From Pseudoalteromonas sp. G4 (GTDB lineage Bacteria; Pseudomonadota; Gammaproteobacteria; Enterobacterales; Alteromonadaceae): DNA of 64,000 bases. Below are positions 27,004-36,458 of this stretch, in pieces. The stretch lies in the NCBI RefSeq assembly GCF_028875915.1, contig NZ_JAPEHW010000009.1, positions 1-64,000 of the forward strand, in the 5' to 3' direction. Numbering within the stretch: the stretch's first letter is position 1; every line of letters starts with the position of its first letter. A program made the translations under genes and the position numbers. The notes under the pieces were generated by a model. That model ran no database searches, was not told the DNA's origin, and saw only the letters and a program-made list of their open reading frames with translations.

Positions 27004-27297
27004 CTAATTAACCGTAATCTTTGATGGCTTTTTGGGATACATGACATTGCCTTTGTCATCGAGCTGAAACCAACCAAGTTGGCTATTTGGTTGGTTTTTA
27101 TTTTTTATAGCGCATATTAGCAAGGTGCTTCCAACCTCGATTATTGCACCTTCAGAATACTTTTTATCTTGATACCAACAAACATGTTGCAAGGTTTCAG
27201 CGTTGAGCAATACGTGTGCTTTTGTTTCTTTTGCACTTGCCAAAATGGGGGGAAAACAAAATAACAAACAAAAAACTAAAGTGAAATAACCTTTCAT
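27004..27297 (-). CDS. DUF1496 family secreted protein
   Basis: A 97-residue protein with a signal peptide (about 1-22, ends ILASA). The core motif VCWYQDKKYSEGAIIEVG, with a later single Cys (LLICAIKN), matches DUF1496. The two Cys probably form a disulfide. Function unknown. AAGGA lies upstream of the ATG. It is divergent from the Omp85-type gene. Confidence 0.75.
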   Translation of the reverse strand: MKGYFTLVFCLLFCFPPILASAKETKAHVLLNAETLQHVCWYQDKKYSEGAIIEVGSTLLICAIKNKNQPNSQLGWFQLDDKGNVMYPKKPSKITVN

Positions 27298-27399
27298 ATA
27301 ACAAATCCTTCAAAGCTTTCATTTATTATTTGATATAACATAAGAAAATACAAAAGGTATTTTTGAGCTAGCGTTAGCTCATGTTTTAAAAGGATGTTT

Positions 27400-28602
27400 A
27401 TGTTTCGATTTATTTTTTTATGCGTATTACTACTTAACTCTTGTACGCTTTTTGCCGAGCAATTATTAGCACAATTTGTTGACCCAATTGATGGCAAAAT
27501 TGATGCTTCAAATTACCTTTCTGAAAATGTTTATGGTTTTTTACCTGTGCCTATAATAATTACCGATCCTGCGCTTGATAGTGGCCTAGGAATGGTCGGT
27601 CTCTTTTTCCATGAATCAGAAGAAGATGCCAACAAGCGTATTGCTGCGTTAAAAACATCAGAAGGTGCAACTCCGCATTTATTTCCTCCAAGTGTCTCTG
27701 CATTAGGTGGTGCTTATACAGGAAACGACTCTTGGTTTGGTGGAGCTGCTCATCTTGGCTTTTTTAAACAAGGGGATATACGTTATCTTGGCGCTACTGG
27801 TTATGGTGATGTAAATTTAAATTTCTATGGATTTGGAGATTTCAGCTTTAATCGGCCTCTTGAAATTAATACACAAGCAATTGCTGTACTACAAAATCTT
27901 AAGTTTAGGGTAGCTGACACTAAGTTATTTGTAGGAATAAAACAAAACTATACAAGCGCGTCACTTAAACCTACTAAATTACCTGATTTTAGCAATATCC
28001 TGCCACCAAATTGGCAAGGGCCAGTAGAAGAAGTACTCAAAAAGATGCTAAGTACTGACATTACAACTTCAGGCTTGGGGTTAGTGTTTGAATTTGATAA
28101 TCGAGATAACTTTTTTTCACCAAATAAAGGCTATCGTTACAGCTTAGATATTACCCGTTTTGATGAGCATTTAGGCAGTGATATTGAATATGACTTATAT
28201 TTTGCCGAAGGCCTGAATTATTGGCAATTAAATGATTCTTGGCGTTTTGCATTAAAGCTGTCAGCGGAGCATGCTAATACGAATACCTTGCTACCTCCTT
28301 ATGCGCTGCCGTCAATTAAATTACGTGGCGTGCCTATGGGGCGTTACCAAGGTGATTACGTGTTTTCAACTGAATCAGAAATAAACTATGACATTAATAA
28401 CCGTTGGAGCATATCTGCGTTTACGGGTTTAGGTCGTTTTGGTACATCTCTGGATTCCATTAAATCGGGCAATAGCCAAATTGCGAAGGGCGTTGGTTTT
28501 AGATACTTAATTGCACGACGATATGGCTTTAAAATGGGGTTAGATGTGGCCTTTGGGCCTGAAGAAACTGTTTGGTATGTTCAAGCTGGTACCGCTTGGT
28601 AA
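27400..28602 (+). CDS. Omp85/BamA-TamA type outer-membrane barrel without POTRA domains
   Basis: A 400-residue protein. A signal peptide (about 1-20, ends LFA) is followed directly by a barrel of the bacterial surface antigen (D15) type. The motif LRGVPMGRYQGDYVFSTESE (about 305-325) corresponds to the conserved VRG/F-type loop region, and the C-terminal strand is YVQAGTAW. No POTRA repeats precede the barrel, unlike BamA or TamA. Similar short barrels in marine bacteria are annotated only as BamA/TamA family and may insert or export specific partners. ATG at 27400 has AGGA 5 nt upstream; another ATG 6 nt earlier is possible. Confidence 0.78.
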   Translation: MFRFIFLCVLLLNSCTLFAEQLLAQFVDPIDGKIDASNYLSENVYGFLPVPIIITDPALDSGLGMVGLFFHESEEDANKRIAALKTSEGATPHLFPPSVSALGGAYTGNDSWFGGAAHLGFFKQGDIRYLGATGYGDVNLNFYGFGDFSFNRPLEINTQAIAVLQNLKFRVADTKLFVGIKQNYTSASLKPTKLPDFSNILPPNWQGPVEEVLKKMLSTDITTSGLGLVFEFDNRDNFFSPNKGYRYSLDITRFDEHLGSDIEYDLYFAEGLNYWQLNDSWRFALKLSAEHANTNTLLPPYALPSIKLRGVPMGRYQGDYVFSTESEINYDINNRWSISAFTGLGRFGTSLDSIKSGNSQIAKGVGFRYLIARRYGFKMGLDVAFGPEETVWYVQAGTAW

Positions 28603-28682
28603 AAATAGCCTTAACATTATTTGTTTTAATACATTTTCATATCTAGGCTTAACATAACTGTTTAGTTTTAAAATTAACTGGT

Positions 28683-29549
28683 ATGTTAAGTCGCTTCTGT
28701 GTTTTGCTTTATGTTCTTATTGTATTTCCACTGAGTGCAAAAGTAATTGATATAACCGTTGAAACGGACATTTACTTCTACGCGAAAGACATTATTGGAA
28801 AAAAGCCTATTTTAGAAATTACTGATTATTCGGGTAAAAATGCGCAGCGTGATGTGGTGGAATTTATCTTAATCCAACAAGCATTGATACTTGGTGGTGC
28901 CGACATCGAATTTAATTTTCTTTATGGCAATTATGATGCTCGTAATTTAAAACTGTTGAATGAAGGGCTACTTTTACTTTCTTTTGACTCGTTATGGTTA
29001 AGTGCTACTGAAAAATATCAGGACAATCTCTACATTAGTGAGCCTCTTATTAAAAAAGGGGATTATTTTGCTGGAATCTTTACCTCAGAAAGTAACATAG
29101 AAAAATACAGCAAATCGCCTGTTACCATTAGAGATATGAGCATTGTTTCAAGTAAAGATTGGCATGTTGATTGGCTAACTTTACAGAGTTTAAAACCTAA
29201 AAAGCTAATACATGAATCTGACTGGATAGTTATGGCCAAAATGGTTAGTCGTGGCTGGGTTGATGGCATGTTAGCCCCCTTTAAAAAACAGGATAGTTTT
29301 TCTTATATAGGTCCAGATTATAAAATATTTGCCATTCCAAATGTGAAAGTTGCATTGGAGGACAGTCGTCACTTTGTAGTATCTAAAAAGCACCCTTTGG
29401 GTAAACAAACCTTTGAAGCATTACAAAAAGGATTAGTAATCTTAAAAGAGCGTGGATTAATTGAAAAAGCCTACCGACAGGCAGGCTTTATTAATGAAGA
29501 TGTAAAAGAGTGGCGGACGATTACATCAGACAAAGTGCAGTTTAATTAG
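28683..29549 (+). CDS. Periplasmic solute-binding-like protein
   Basis: A 288-residue protein with a signal peptide (about 1-19, ends PLSA). It has the two-lobed alpha/beta pattern of family 3-type binding proteins: residues 20-110 lobe 1, a swap through the VTIRDMSIVSS segment, and a return around 225 (IPNVKVALEDSRHFVVSKKHPLG). No transporter genes lie beside it, so it may be an orphan sensor or binding protein, as is frequent in Alteromonadales. The ligand is unknown. No ribosome site is obvious. The stop overlaps the maiA stop by 8 bp. Confidence 0.68.
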   Translation: MLSRFCVLLYVLIVFPLSAKVIDITVETDIYFYAKDIIGKKPILEITDYSGKNAQRDVVEFILIQQALILGGADIEFNFLYGNYDARNLKLLNEGLLLLSFDSLWLSATEKYQDNLYISEPLIKKGDYFAGIFTSESNIEKYSKSPVTIRDMSIVSSKDWHVDWLTLQSLKPKKLIHESDWIVMAKMVSRGWVDGMLAPFKKQDSFSYIGPDYKIFAIPNVKVALEDSRHFVVSKKHPLGKQTFEALQKGLVILKERGLIEKAYRQAGFINEDVKEWRTITSDKVQFN

Positions 29550-30168
29550 CGTCAATTTGGTTTTCAGGGGCTGCTTCAATAAACGCAGGTAATTGATTGC
29601 ATCGCTCATAAATAGCACTAATTTTTGGGAATTCACTCATATCGAGGTTAAATCTTAGCGCGTTGAAAACTTGCGGCACTAAACATACATCAGCAAGGCT
29701 CGGTGTGTTGCCACAACAAAAATCGGTATCACCAATTTGAGACTCTAATTTTTCAAAACCGATGCGTATCCAATGCAAATACCATTCGGTCTTCTGTTCT
29801 TCAGAAATCTGCAATTCACCAGTTAAGTATTTGAGTACACGTAAATTATCAATAGGATGAATATCACATGCAACTGCGTAGGCAAAACTGCGCACCTGTG
29901 CTTTTTGCCATGCATCACTTGGTAACAAAGGCGACTGCGGATAAAGTTCATCGAGGTATTCTAAAATTGCCAGAGATTGCCCAAGTTTGCCATGCTCTGT
30001 TTCGAGGGCTGGCAATAAGCCTTGTGGGTTCACTTGTAAGTAATCTTCGCTTTGCTGTTCACTTTTCAGTAAATTTACTGGCACCATTTCATGATTAATA
30101 TTTTTTAGATTCAGTGCGATACGAACACGATAAGCAGCCGATGAACGAAAATAGGTATATAGTTTCAT
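29542..30168 (-). CDS. maiA: Maleylacetoacetate isomerase
   Basis: A 208-residue zeta-class GST that isomerises maleylacetoacetate to fumarylacetoacetate with glutathione, in tyrosine/phenylalanine breakdown. The signature SSAAYRVRIALNLK is at 9-22, with NPQGLLPALE near 47 and QSLAILEYLDE near 64. AAGGAA lies upstream of the ATG. It follows hmgA by 60 nt, but a hairpin with a T run lies between, so its expression may be attenuated relative to hmgA. Fumarylacetoacetase, the next enzyme, is not adjacent. Confidence 0.93.
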   Translation of the reverse strand: MKLYTYFRSSAAYRVRIALNLKNINHEMVPVNLLKSEQQSEDYLQVNPQGLLPALETEHGKLGQSLAILEYLDELYPQSPLLPSDAWQKAQVRSFAYAVACDIHPIDNLRVLKYLTGELQISEEQKTEWYLHWIRIGFEKLESQIGDTDFCCGNTPSLADVCLVPQVFNALRFNLDMSEFPKISAIYERCNQLPAFIEAAPENQIDAN

Positions 30169-30195
30169 TTAGATAATTCCTTTAAGCACAAACAA

Positions 30196-30219
30196 AAAAG
30201 AACGGCTAACCGTTCTTTT
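30196..30219 (-). terminator. Hairpin with T run between hmgA and maiA
   Basis: AAAAGAACGG (30196-30205) and CCGTTCTTTT (30210-30219) form a 10-bp stem with loop CTAA. On the minus strand a T run follows. It looks like an intrinsic terminator inside the apparent operon. Confidence 0.75.
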
Positions 30220-30228
30220 AATTAGCAA

Positions 30229-31524
30229 TTATTGATTGAAATACTTTTTAATGCCTTTCCAACAATCAAGGTAATTTTGTTGACGCTCTTTACCTTCAAG
30301 GGCATATTTTGTTGGTGAAATAACGTAACGTGATTCAAACATAAATGCGAGTGTATTTTCATAACGTTGTGGTTCAAGTTCTGCATTAGAAGCTTTCTCA
30401 AACACATCTGCCTCAGGTCCATGCGGTGACATACAATTATGTAAACTCATACCGCCTGGCACAAAACCGTGTTCTTTTGCGTCGTACACACCCTCAATTA
30501 AACCCATAAACTCACTCATAATATTACGGTGATAATAAGGTGGTCTGAAAGTATTTTCAGCAACCATCCAGCGTGGTGGGAAGATTACAAAATCAACATT
30601 GGCAACACCTTCAGTGCCCGATGGCGAAGTAAGTACTGTGAAAATAGATGGATCTGGGTGATCAAAACTCACTGTATTCATAACATTAAAGCGAGCTAAG
30701 TCATACTTGTATGGCGCGCTATTACCAGTCCAAGCAACCACATCAAGCGGTGAGTGGCCAATATCACAACGGAATAAATTACCATTGAACTTTGCAACAA
30801 GCTCAAAGTCACCTTCTTTATCTTCAAATGCCGCTACAGGGTATTGGAAATCACGCTCATTGGTATAACCATTAGCGCCTACAGGCCCGCGTTCTGGCAA
30901 AATATAAGGATGACCATAGTTTTCACAAATATAACCGCGTGCGCTGTCATCTAACAATTCAACTGAAAACTTGATGCCGCGAGGGATTACTGCAATCTCA
31001 CCTGGCTTAATAGCAAGTTTGCCACACTCAGTATGAAGTACAATTGCACCTTGCTGTGGTACAAAGAGTAATTCGCCATCAGCATTATAAAAATAACGAC
31101 CATCCATTGAGCTATTAGCTACATACACATGAATACCGATACCTGTTTGACCATTGGCACTGCCGTTTGCCGCCATGGTGATTAACCCGTCGATAAAATC
31201 GGTCTTTTCACTTGGAATATCAATAGGGTTCCAGCGCAGCATTGTTGGTGGGGTAGGCACTTCAGTAATTGGCGCCGTTCTTAGTAATCCATTATCTAAT
31301 GCCTGATAATCACCTTGCACAACAGAAGGACGGATACGGTAAAACCAATTACGGCGGTTATCAGCGCGAGGTGCTGTAAATGCAGTTGTATTGTATTGCT
31401 CTGCATACAAGTCATATTTTACTTTTTGCGGTGAAAATTGACCGATTGGTAACGCACCTTCAAGTGCTTCGCTTTCAAACTCATTACCAAAGCCAGTTAA
31501 ATAATCAAATTCTGGGAAATTCAT
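30229..31524 (-). CDS. hmgA: Homogentisate 1,2-dioxygenase
   Basis: A 431-residue iron enzyme that opens homogentisate to maleylacetoacetate. The family start [19 protein letters not shown] is clear, as are [19 protein letters not shown] near 50 and the cupin metal region [18 protein letters not shown] near 325, with further His in [15 protein letters not shown]. The length is as expected. AGGAG lies 7 nt before the ATG. It is divergent from a MarR-type gene, with the palindrome TCTCACGTGAGA between. Loss of this gene causes brown pyomelanin pigment in many bacteria. Confidence 0.96.
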   Translation of the reverse strand: MNFPEFDYLTGFGNEFESEALEGALPIGQFSPQKVKYDLYAEQYNTTAFTAPRADNRRNWFYRIRPSVVQGDYQALDNGLLRTAPITEVPTPPTMLRWNPIDIPSEKTDFIDGLITMAANGSANGQTGIGIHVYVANSSMDGRYFYNADGELLFVPQQGAIVLHTECGKLAIKPGEIAVIPRGIKFSVELLDDSARGYICENYGHPYILPERGPVGANGYTNERDFQYPVAAFEDKEGDFELVAKFNGNLFRCDIGHSPLDVVAWTGNSAPYKYDLARFNVMNTVSFDHPDPSIFTVLTSPSGTEGVANVDFVIFPPRWMVAENTFRPPYYHRNIMSEFMGLIEGVYDAKEHGFVPGGMSLHNCMSPHGPEADVFEKASNAELEPQRYENTLAFMFESRYVISPTKYALEGKERQQNYLDCWKGIKKYFNQ

Positions 31525-31558
31525 GGGTCACTCCTGTTGTGATTTTGAAATAATATAG

Positions 31559-31570
31559 TCTCACGTGAGA
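31559..31570. promoter_or_regulatory. Palindrome TCTCACGTGAGA between hmgA and marR
   Basis: A perfect 12-bp palindrome 35 bp upstream of the hmgA ATG, in the divergent hmgA-marR gap. Size and place suit a MarR-family operator controlling both genes. Confidence 0.55.
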
Positions 31571-31695
31571 GTAATTGCAAGTGGCTATACATTATAAACT
31601 CAAACCATAAAGTAATTTGATTTAGCAGTTCCATTAATAAAGGCATACATGTAAATTTAATGTGCCAAAGCAAAGATAAAATAAAAGATACATTT

Positions 31696-32121
31696 ATGAT
31701 TAAGTTAGCTACTTTTTTGCCTTACAGAATAGCCACACTCAGTAGTAAGTTAAGTAACAGTTTTGCTGAAGTCTATTCAGATAAATATCAATTAACCGTA
31801 CCACAGTGGCGTGTAATTGCGCATTTAGCAGAGAAAAGTACCTTAACAGCAAAAGAAATTTGTATTGAAGCTGGGCTTGATAAATCAACAACTTCGCGAG
31901 CTGTGAAACAGCTGTTGGATGGAGATATCATTATTGGTAGACAAGCAGAAAGAGACAAACGTGCTACGGAACTAGCGCTTACAGAGAAAGGTAATTCGCT
32001 TTATCGAGAATTAGCAAACGATGCAGCTAAGTGGCAAGACAACTTATTTGAAAGCCTTTCAAGTGAAGAACAAACTATGCTTTTTTCCATTTTACAAAAA
32101 TTAGATGAAAACAGTTATTAA
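31696..32121 (+). CDS. MarR-family regulator, probable homogentisate-pathway repressor
   Basis: A 141-residue winged-helix regulator. TVPQWRVIAHLAE is followed by the recognition region TAKEICIEAGLDKSTTSRAVKQL and the wing 'RDKRATELALTEKGN'. Its position, divergent from hmgA across a palindromic site, suggests that it controls hmgA-maiA, with homogentisate or a related compound as signal; this is inference. ATG at 31696 was chosen over an upstream ATG 12 codons earlier because it fits the family length. Confidence 0.82.
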   Translation: MIKLATFLPYRIATLSSKLSNSFAEVYSDKYQLTVPQWRVIAHLAEKSTLTAKEICIEAGLDKSTTSRAVKQLLDGDIIIGRQAERDKRATELALTEKGNSLYRELANDAAKWQDNLFESLSSEEQTMLFSILQKLDENSY

Positions 32122-32247
32122 CGATTAATAGCAATGCTTTTATTTTCGGGCTTAAGAATAGCACTGGATAAATGAATTTCAACAAGGCGTGTTTTTTCTT
32201 ATTTAGCTGTTCTACATTGATAAATTAAAGTGCAATTAGCATGAAAT

Positions 32248-32363
32248 TTAGTTTGCGAGGATGATCACCTACTGAACTGAATTGGTATAGGTATTAAAAG
32301 TAAAATTAGTTTGCGAGGATGATCACCTACTGAACTGAATTGGTATAGGTATTAAAAGTAAAA
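32248..32363. repeat. Perfect tandem duplication, 2 x 58 bp
   Basis: Copy 1 is 32248-32305 and copy 2 is 32306-32363; I find no difference between them. Each contains GAGGATGATCACCTACTGAA and ends in an A-rich stretch that serves as the T run of the adjoining terminator. Confidence 0.9.
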
Positions 32364-32388
32364 AAGCCCCGCATTTGCGGGGCTTTCA
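32364..32388 (-). terminator. Terminator of the Oar-like receptor
   Basis: AAGCCCCGC and GCGGGGCTT form a strong stem with a short loop (about 32364-32386). On the minus strand the T run lies inside the 58-bp repeat. Confidence 0.85.
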
Positions 32389-32415
32389 CTATCAAGGGGT
32401 ATCTAAATATTTAGA

Positions 32416-35400
32416 TTAGAAACGGTAGTTAACACCTACACGCATTTGCCATAGTGAACCAGAGTTCTGAACATCTTGCTGTGCAGCATTTTTGCTGAAA
32501 CCTTCATAGATGTACTGGTCATTATCGCTGTCGTAAGACATATCAACCATACGGTTACCTACGAATGCACCTTCTTTAAGTACACCCCAGTCATCGTTAA
32601 GGAAGTTACCTACGTTCTTAATCGTGAAGAATACATTACCTTTGTGACCGTCCATAAGACCTGGGATTTCTTGTGAAATCTTAACGTCAAATTTAACGTA
32701 CCAGTCGGCATTGAAATCGTTACGACCTACAGTTGAACCGCGCTTAAGACCTTCTTTCTCAATCCATGCGTTCATATCAGCGATTTCTTCAGCGCTCATG
32801 TCGTATACAACGTTAGGATCGTTTTCTAACGGGATATACATTAACTGACGTGAACCATTCCAGTTATTGTCGCCGAACTCACGGTCGCTACGGTTGTACG
32901 TGTAGCTGTATGGACGACCTTCACTTGCTTGACCGAATAGGTTGAAGCGCGTTAGGTAACCGTCAAAGAACTCATGCTTGTAACCTAACTTGAATGTGAA
33001 ACGGTGAGGTACTTCATAGTTTGATGTAGCAAGACTTGGATCATTCGGGTCAGTTACTGCTAAGTTACCGAAATTAGAACCCGCTACTGATGATGTCATT
33101 GGGTTAACATCTTCAGATTGCGTGTAAGCATATGAAACAGTGAAATCTAGGCCATTGTCATACTCTTTCGAAAGTGCGAAAGATAATACTGTTGATTCAC
33201 CGTCATCGCCATCTACGTTAGTAAGTAAGTATTCGTTAAAGCGACGAACTGTATTACCTTCGCTATCCGTAAGCGGTGTGCTTGTGTAAATTGGACGACC
33301 ATCAAATGTGGTTTCGCCAGTCTTAGTAAGTGCTAAATCACGAATAATTGCACTGTCTTGCTTCTGAGTGTGAAGTAAATCAGCAGTGATGATGTAGTTA
33401 TCTTCAGTGAAGTAAGTACCACCAAGCGCAAATTTCCACTCTGAAGGAATTTCAAAGTTGTGATCAATCGCGTTCACAGAACCTGAACCACCTGTTGAAT
33501 TAGCAACTTGGTCATATTGGTTTTGAGGCACTTCAAAGATTGGTGTACCACCGTTAACCATAGGTGTATTGAATAGATCAACACCACGCTCTTGTGTCGC
33601 GATGTTTACAACACCGTCATTAGAGTATGAGTTTGATACCCAAACGTTCGGGTTACCACCAGAGTAAAGACCAATACCACCACGTACTTCAATGTTATCA
33701 GCTGCTTGCCAGTTGAAGCCTAAACGTGGTTGAAGTAAGTCAATGTCATCCATGTTTTTCGTGTTATTGAAGCCATATAGCTCAGTGAATAACGCGTTTT
33801 CGCGAGGCTTGTCGCTACTTGTGTACATGTCATAACGAAGACCGAAAGTAACGCTTAGATCATAATCTAAGAAATTATACTCGTCTTGTAGGTAGAAAGT
33901 ATGCTGTGCGAATCCAAACTCAGCAGCTGCATCGTCTGGGTTATTCGTACCTGCTGAGTTGTTGTAGTAAACACGTGCAGCAAGACCAGCTTCAAAATCA
34001 TCAATTGAATCGAAACGGAATTCACCTTGCGTGTGCTGCATGAATAGGTTGAATACGTTAACATTTTCATACTCGTAACCACCTGTGATTACGTGCTCGT
34101 CTAGGTAGTATGTACCTGCTAGTTTGAACGTTGTTGTATCGTAATCTAGGTCATTTGATTGACGAGAATCATCTGGGCCTAAGAAAATTGTTTGGCCACC
34201 GTTACGAATTTGAACTTCACCAAAACCGCTTTCAGCATCAAGTGAACGCTGACGCATATCTACATCAGACTTACCAATACGCATTTCAGTTGAGAAGTTG
34301 TCAGTCCAATCTGAGTATACAGAACCTACGATTGACTGGAACTCAACACCACGCTCATAGAAGTGGCTATCAAGTGTAACAGCCCAATCATCAGACTGGC
34401 TTAAACGGAAACCATCATTGTAGTTGTAAACAACACTTGCACGGTGATCATCATTGATGTTCCAGTCTAACTTTACAAGTAATTTCTGGTCATCAACTGG
34501 CATGCTTGCTGGTGTAGAACCTGCATCATAGCCATAAACGTCTTGTGCGATTTGACGTACACGATCAAGGTCTGATGGTGTTACATCGTCATCGTCGCTT
34601 GTACCAAGGCGAGGGTATTCAAATAACTCTGCACCTTCTAACTCTTCATAAGCTACGAATACAAAAAGTTCATCTTTAATGATTGGCGCACCAACAGAGA
34701 AGCCATAACGCTTTTCTGAGTAGTTACCAGTATCGATGTCTTCACCTTCGATTGAATCACCTTGCATTGAATCGTTAGTGTAATCGAAGAAAACTTTACC
34801 GTGAACTTCGTTAGTACCTGACTTAGTTACTGCGTTGAAGTTACATGATGTAAAGCCACCGTAGTTTACGTCAAAAGGCGCAAGTTCTACAGCTACTTGG
34901 TCGATTGCATCGTATGAGAACGGCGCACGAACAGTAGGATAACCATTGCTGTTTAGACCGAAGTTATCGTTCATACGAACGCCATCAAGCGTTAAGCTGT
35001 TAAAACGTGGGTTACCACCACCACACTGAATCGCACCGTCACCACGGCTGTCATCGATGTAAATACGAGGATCAGCTTGTACAATGTCTTTTAAGTCACG
35101 GTTAATCGCTGGTTGGTTTTCAAGATCACGAAGGCTAAAGTTAGCAGCAGGACCTGTACCACCAGAGAAAGAGCTGATAGGGCGACCAGTTACTACGATT
35201 TGCTCGATGTCTGATTTTGACTGAAGCTGAACGCTTACTGGGTATTCTTTACCAAGTGTTAGGTATACATCTTCAACCATAGTATCTTCAAATTCTTTTG
35301 AATCAACGATGATTTGGTATGGACCACCAACACGTAGGCCTTTCGCACTGAAAAGACCAGATTCATTTACTGTTGCCTTTTTAACAGAACCAGAAGGTAC

Positions 35401-35559
35401 GTGAATAATAGTAATTTCAGTACCAGCAGCTGGGTTGCCGTTAGGGCCAACAATAGTACCGCGTACAGATGATGCAGTATCGTTAGCATAAGCAGCTGTA
35501 GAGCCTAAACATGCAGCAATTGCAAGAGGCAATACTTTTTTGCGTAGTTGCGTTTTCAT
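32416..35559 (-). CDS. Oar-like TonB-dependent receptor with carboxypeptidase-regulatory domain (receptor 2)
   Basis: A 1047-residue outer-membrane receptor. The signal peptide is 1-25. A carboxypeptidase-regulatory-like domain (about 28-115) begins SSVRGTIVGPNGNPAAG. TonB-box-like DIEQIVVTGRP follows near 117. The plug (about 130-260) includes FNSLTLDGVRMNDNFGLNSN and FGGFTS-like glycine loops. The large barrel ends in Phe. This is the Oar/OmpA-related type. In other bacteria relatives are tied to export or uptake of proteins and outer-membrane biogenesis. It lies 47 nt downstream of the S1/P1 nuclease gene and is probably cotranscribed. GGGAAA precedes the ATG. Confidence 0.9.
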   Translation of the reverse strand: MKTQLRKKVLPLAIAACLGSTAAYANDTASSVRGTIVGPNGNPAAGTEITIIHVPSGSVKKATVNESGLFSAKGLRVGGPYQIIVDSKEFEDTMVEDVYLTLGKEYPVSVQLQSKSDIEQIVVTGRPISSFSGGTGPAANFSLRDLENQPAINRDLKDIVQADPRIYIDDSRGDGAIQCGGGNPRFNSLTLDGVRMNDNFGLNSNGYPTVRAPFSYDAIDQVAVELAPFDVNYGGFTSCNFNAVTKSGTNEVHGKVFFDYTNDSMQGDSIEGEDIDTGNYSEKRYGFSVGAPIIKDELFVFVAYEELEGAELFEYPRLGTSDDDDVTPSDLDRVRQIAQDVYGYDAGSTPASMPVDDQKLLVKLDWNINDDHRASVVYNYNDGFRLSQSDDWAVTLDSHFYERGVEFQSIVGSVYSDWTDNFSTEMRIGKSDVDMRQRSLDAESGFGEVQIRNGGQTIFLGPDDSRQSNDLDYDTTTFKLAGTYYLDEHVITGGYEYENVNVFNLFMQHTQGEFRFDSIDDFEAGLAARVYYNNSAGTNNPDDAAAEFGFAQHTFYLQDEYNFLDYDLSVTFGLRYDMYTSSDKPRENALFTELYGFNNTKNMDDIDLLQPRLGFNWQAADNIEVRGGIGLYSGGNPNVWVSNSYSNDGVVNIATQERGVDLFNTPMVNGGTPIFEVPQNQYDQVANSTGGSGSVNAIDHNFEIPSEWKFALGGTYFTEDNYIITADLLHTQKQDSAIIRDLALTKTGETTFDGRPIYTSTPLTDSEGNTVRRFNEYLLTNVDGDDGESTVLSFALSKEYDNGLDFTVSYAYTQSEDVNPMTSSVAGSNFGNLAVTDPNDPSLATSNYEVPHRFTFKLGYKHEFFDGYLTRFNLFGQASEGRPYSYTYNRSDREFGDNNWNGSRQLMYIPLENDPNVVYDMSAEEIADMNAWIEKEGLKRGSTVGRNDFNADWYVKFDVKISQEIPGLMDGHKGNVFFTIKNVGNFLNDDWGVLKEGAFVGNRMVDMSYDSDNDQYIYEGFSKNAAQQDVQNSGSLWQMRVGVNYRF

Positions 35560-35606
35560 TAGTAGTTTCCCGTGTAACTAAGTTTGAAAGTTAGTTTTGT
35601 ATTTTA

Positions 35607-36458
35607 TTACTTATTATTTTGTTCAAGATAACCAATTGCATTAACTTGAACTTCTGCAGATTTATCAAAAATTTTATTTAATAAACCAGCTAATCTAATG
35701 CCACCTTGAAGCAGACGTTCTTTGACAACAGGCATCTGTTCATAAATATAGTGGTATTTGAATTCGCCATTGCCGATATCGTAAAGTTCTTCAGCAATAT
35801 GAAATGATTCGAGTACCCAATCCTTTGGTTCTGACGCTAAGTAGCGAGAAATAACTTGTGGGTCTTTAGTATCAATAAATTCAACAAATTCAGTGTAGGA
35901 AAGGTTTTCACTTTCGACCAATCCTTTATCCCAAAGTGAGTGTAAGTTAGTTTCTTTACCAAAAAATTTAACTTTTATTTTATTTCCACCCCAATCTTCA
36001 CTACGGCCAGCATGCATAGGCTGATGAATGTCTCCAACAAGGTGGGTTAAAAATCGGAAGTAAAATTGTTTCTTTTCTAAAGAAGTATTGGGGCTTTCAA
36101 GCACTGCAACCGCTTTTAAAATACCTGAGTAAATATCAGTAACCTCACCTTTATTGTGGGTAATTCGGTATTCATTTGGTTTGAATTCAGCAGCAGAAGA
36201 GATATTGATGTAGTGCCACTTGCCCGATTCGTGTTTCCAAAAGTCGGCAGGGTTTGAGCGCATTTCGTCAGCCCAAGTGGTAACTTCAGCAAGTTTATCT
36301 CCTTGTAATAAAGGATAAATTGCACGACGAGTTTCAATCGTTAAATGGTTCTCGGCAATTTTGCCAATAATTCGGTGTCCATTTTGGCTCCAAGCACTTG
36401 CATTAGAAGTGGTGAAAGTTAGAGCAACGAGTAACAAAGAACTTATGCGCTTAATCAT
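35607..36458 (-). CDS. Secreted S1/P1-type zinc nuclease
   Basis: A 283-residue phosphodiesterase of the P1/S1 family, which degrades single-stranded DNA and RNA to 5'-nucleotides with three zinc ions. The signal peptide is 1-22. Trp23 then becomes the mature N-terminus and metal ligand, as in P1. Further ligands are visible: NGHRIIG near 26, TTWADEMR near 61, GKWHYINI near 80, LTHLVGDIHQPMHAG near 137, EDWGGNKIKVKFFG near 155 and NLHSLWDKG near 172. It is the first gene before the Oar-like receptor, so a joint role in using external nucleic acids is likely (inference). Confidence 0.92.
   Translation of the reverse strand: MIKRISSLLLVALTFTTSNASAWSQNGHRIIGKIAENHLTIETRRAIYPLLQGDKLAEVTTWADEMRSNPADFWKHESGKWHYINISSAAEFKPNEYRITHNKGEVTDIYSGILKAVAVLESPNTSLEKKQFYFRFLTHLVGDIHQPMHAGRSEDWGGNKIKVKFFGKETNLHSLWDKGLVESENLSYTEFVEFIDTKDPQVISRYLASEPKDWVLESFHIAEELYDIGNGEFKYHYIYEQMPVVKERLLQGGIRLAGLLNKIFDKSAEVQVNAIGYLEQNNK

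Noticed and set aside
27294-27497. 67-residue minus-strand ORF
   Set aside because: It overlaps the start of the Omp85-type gene and the DUF1496 ribosome site, and its product resembles nothing known.
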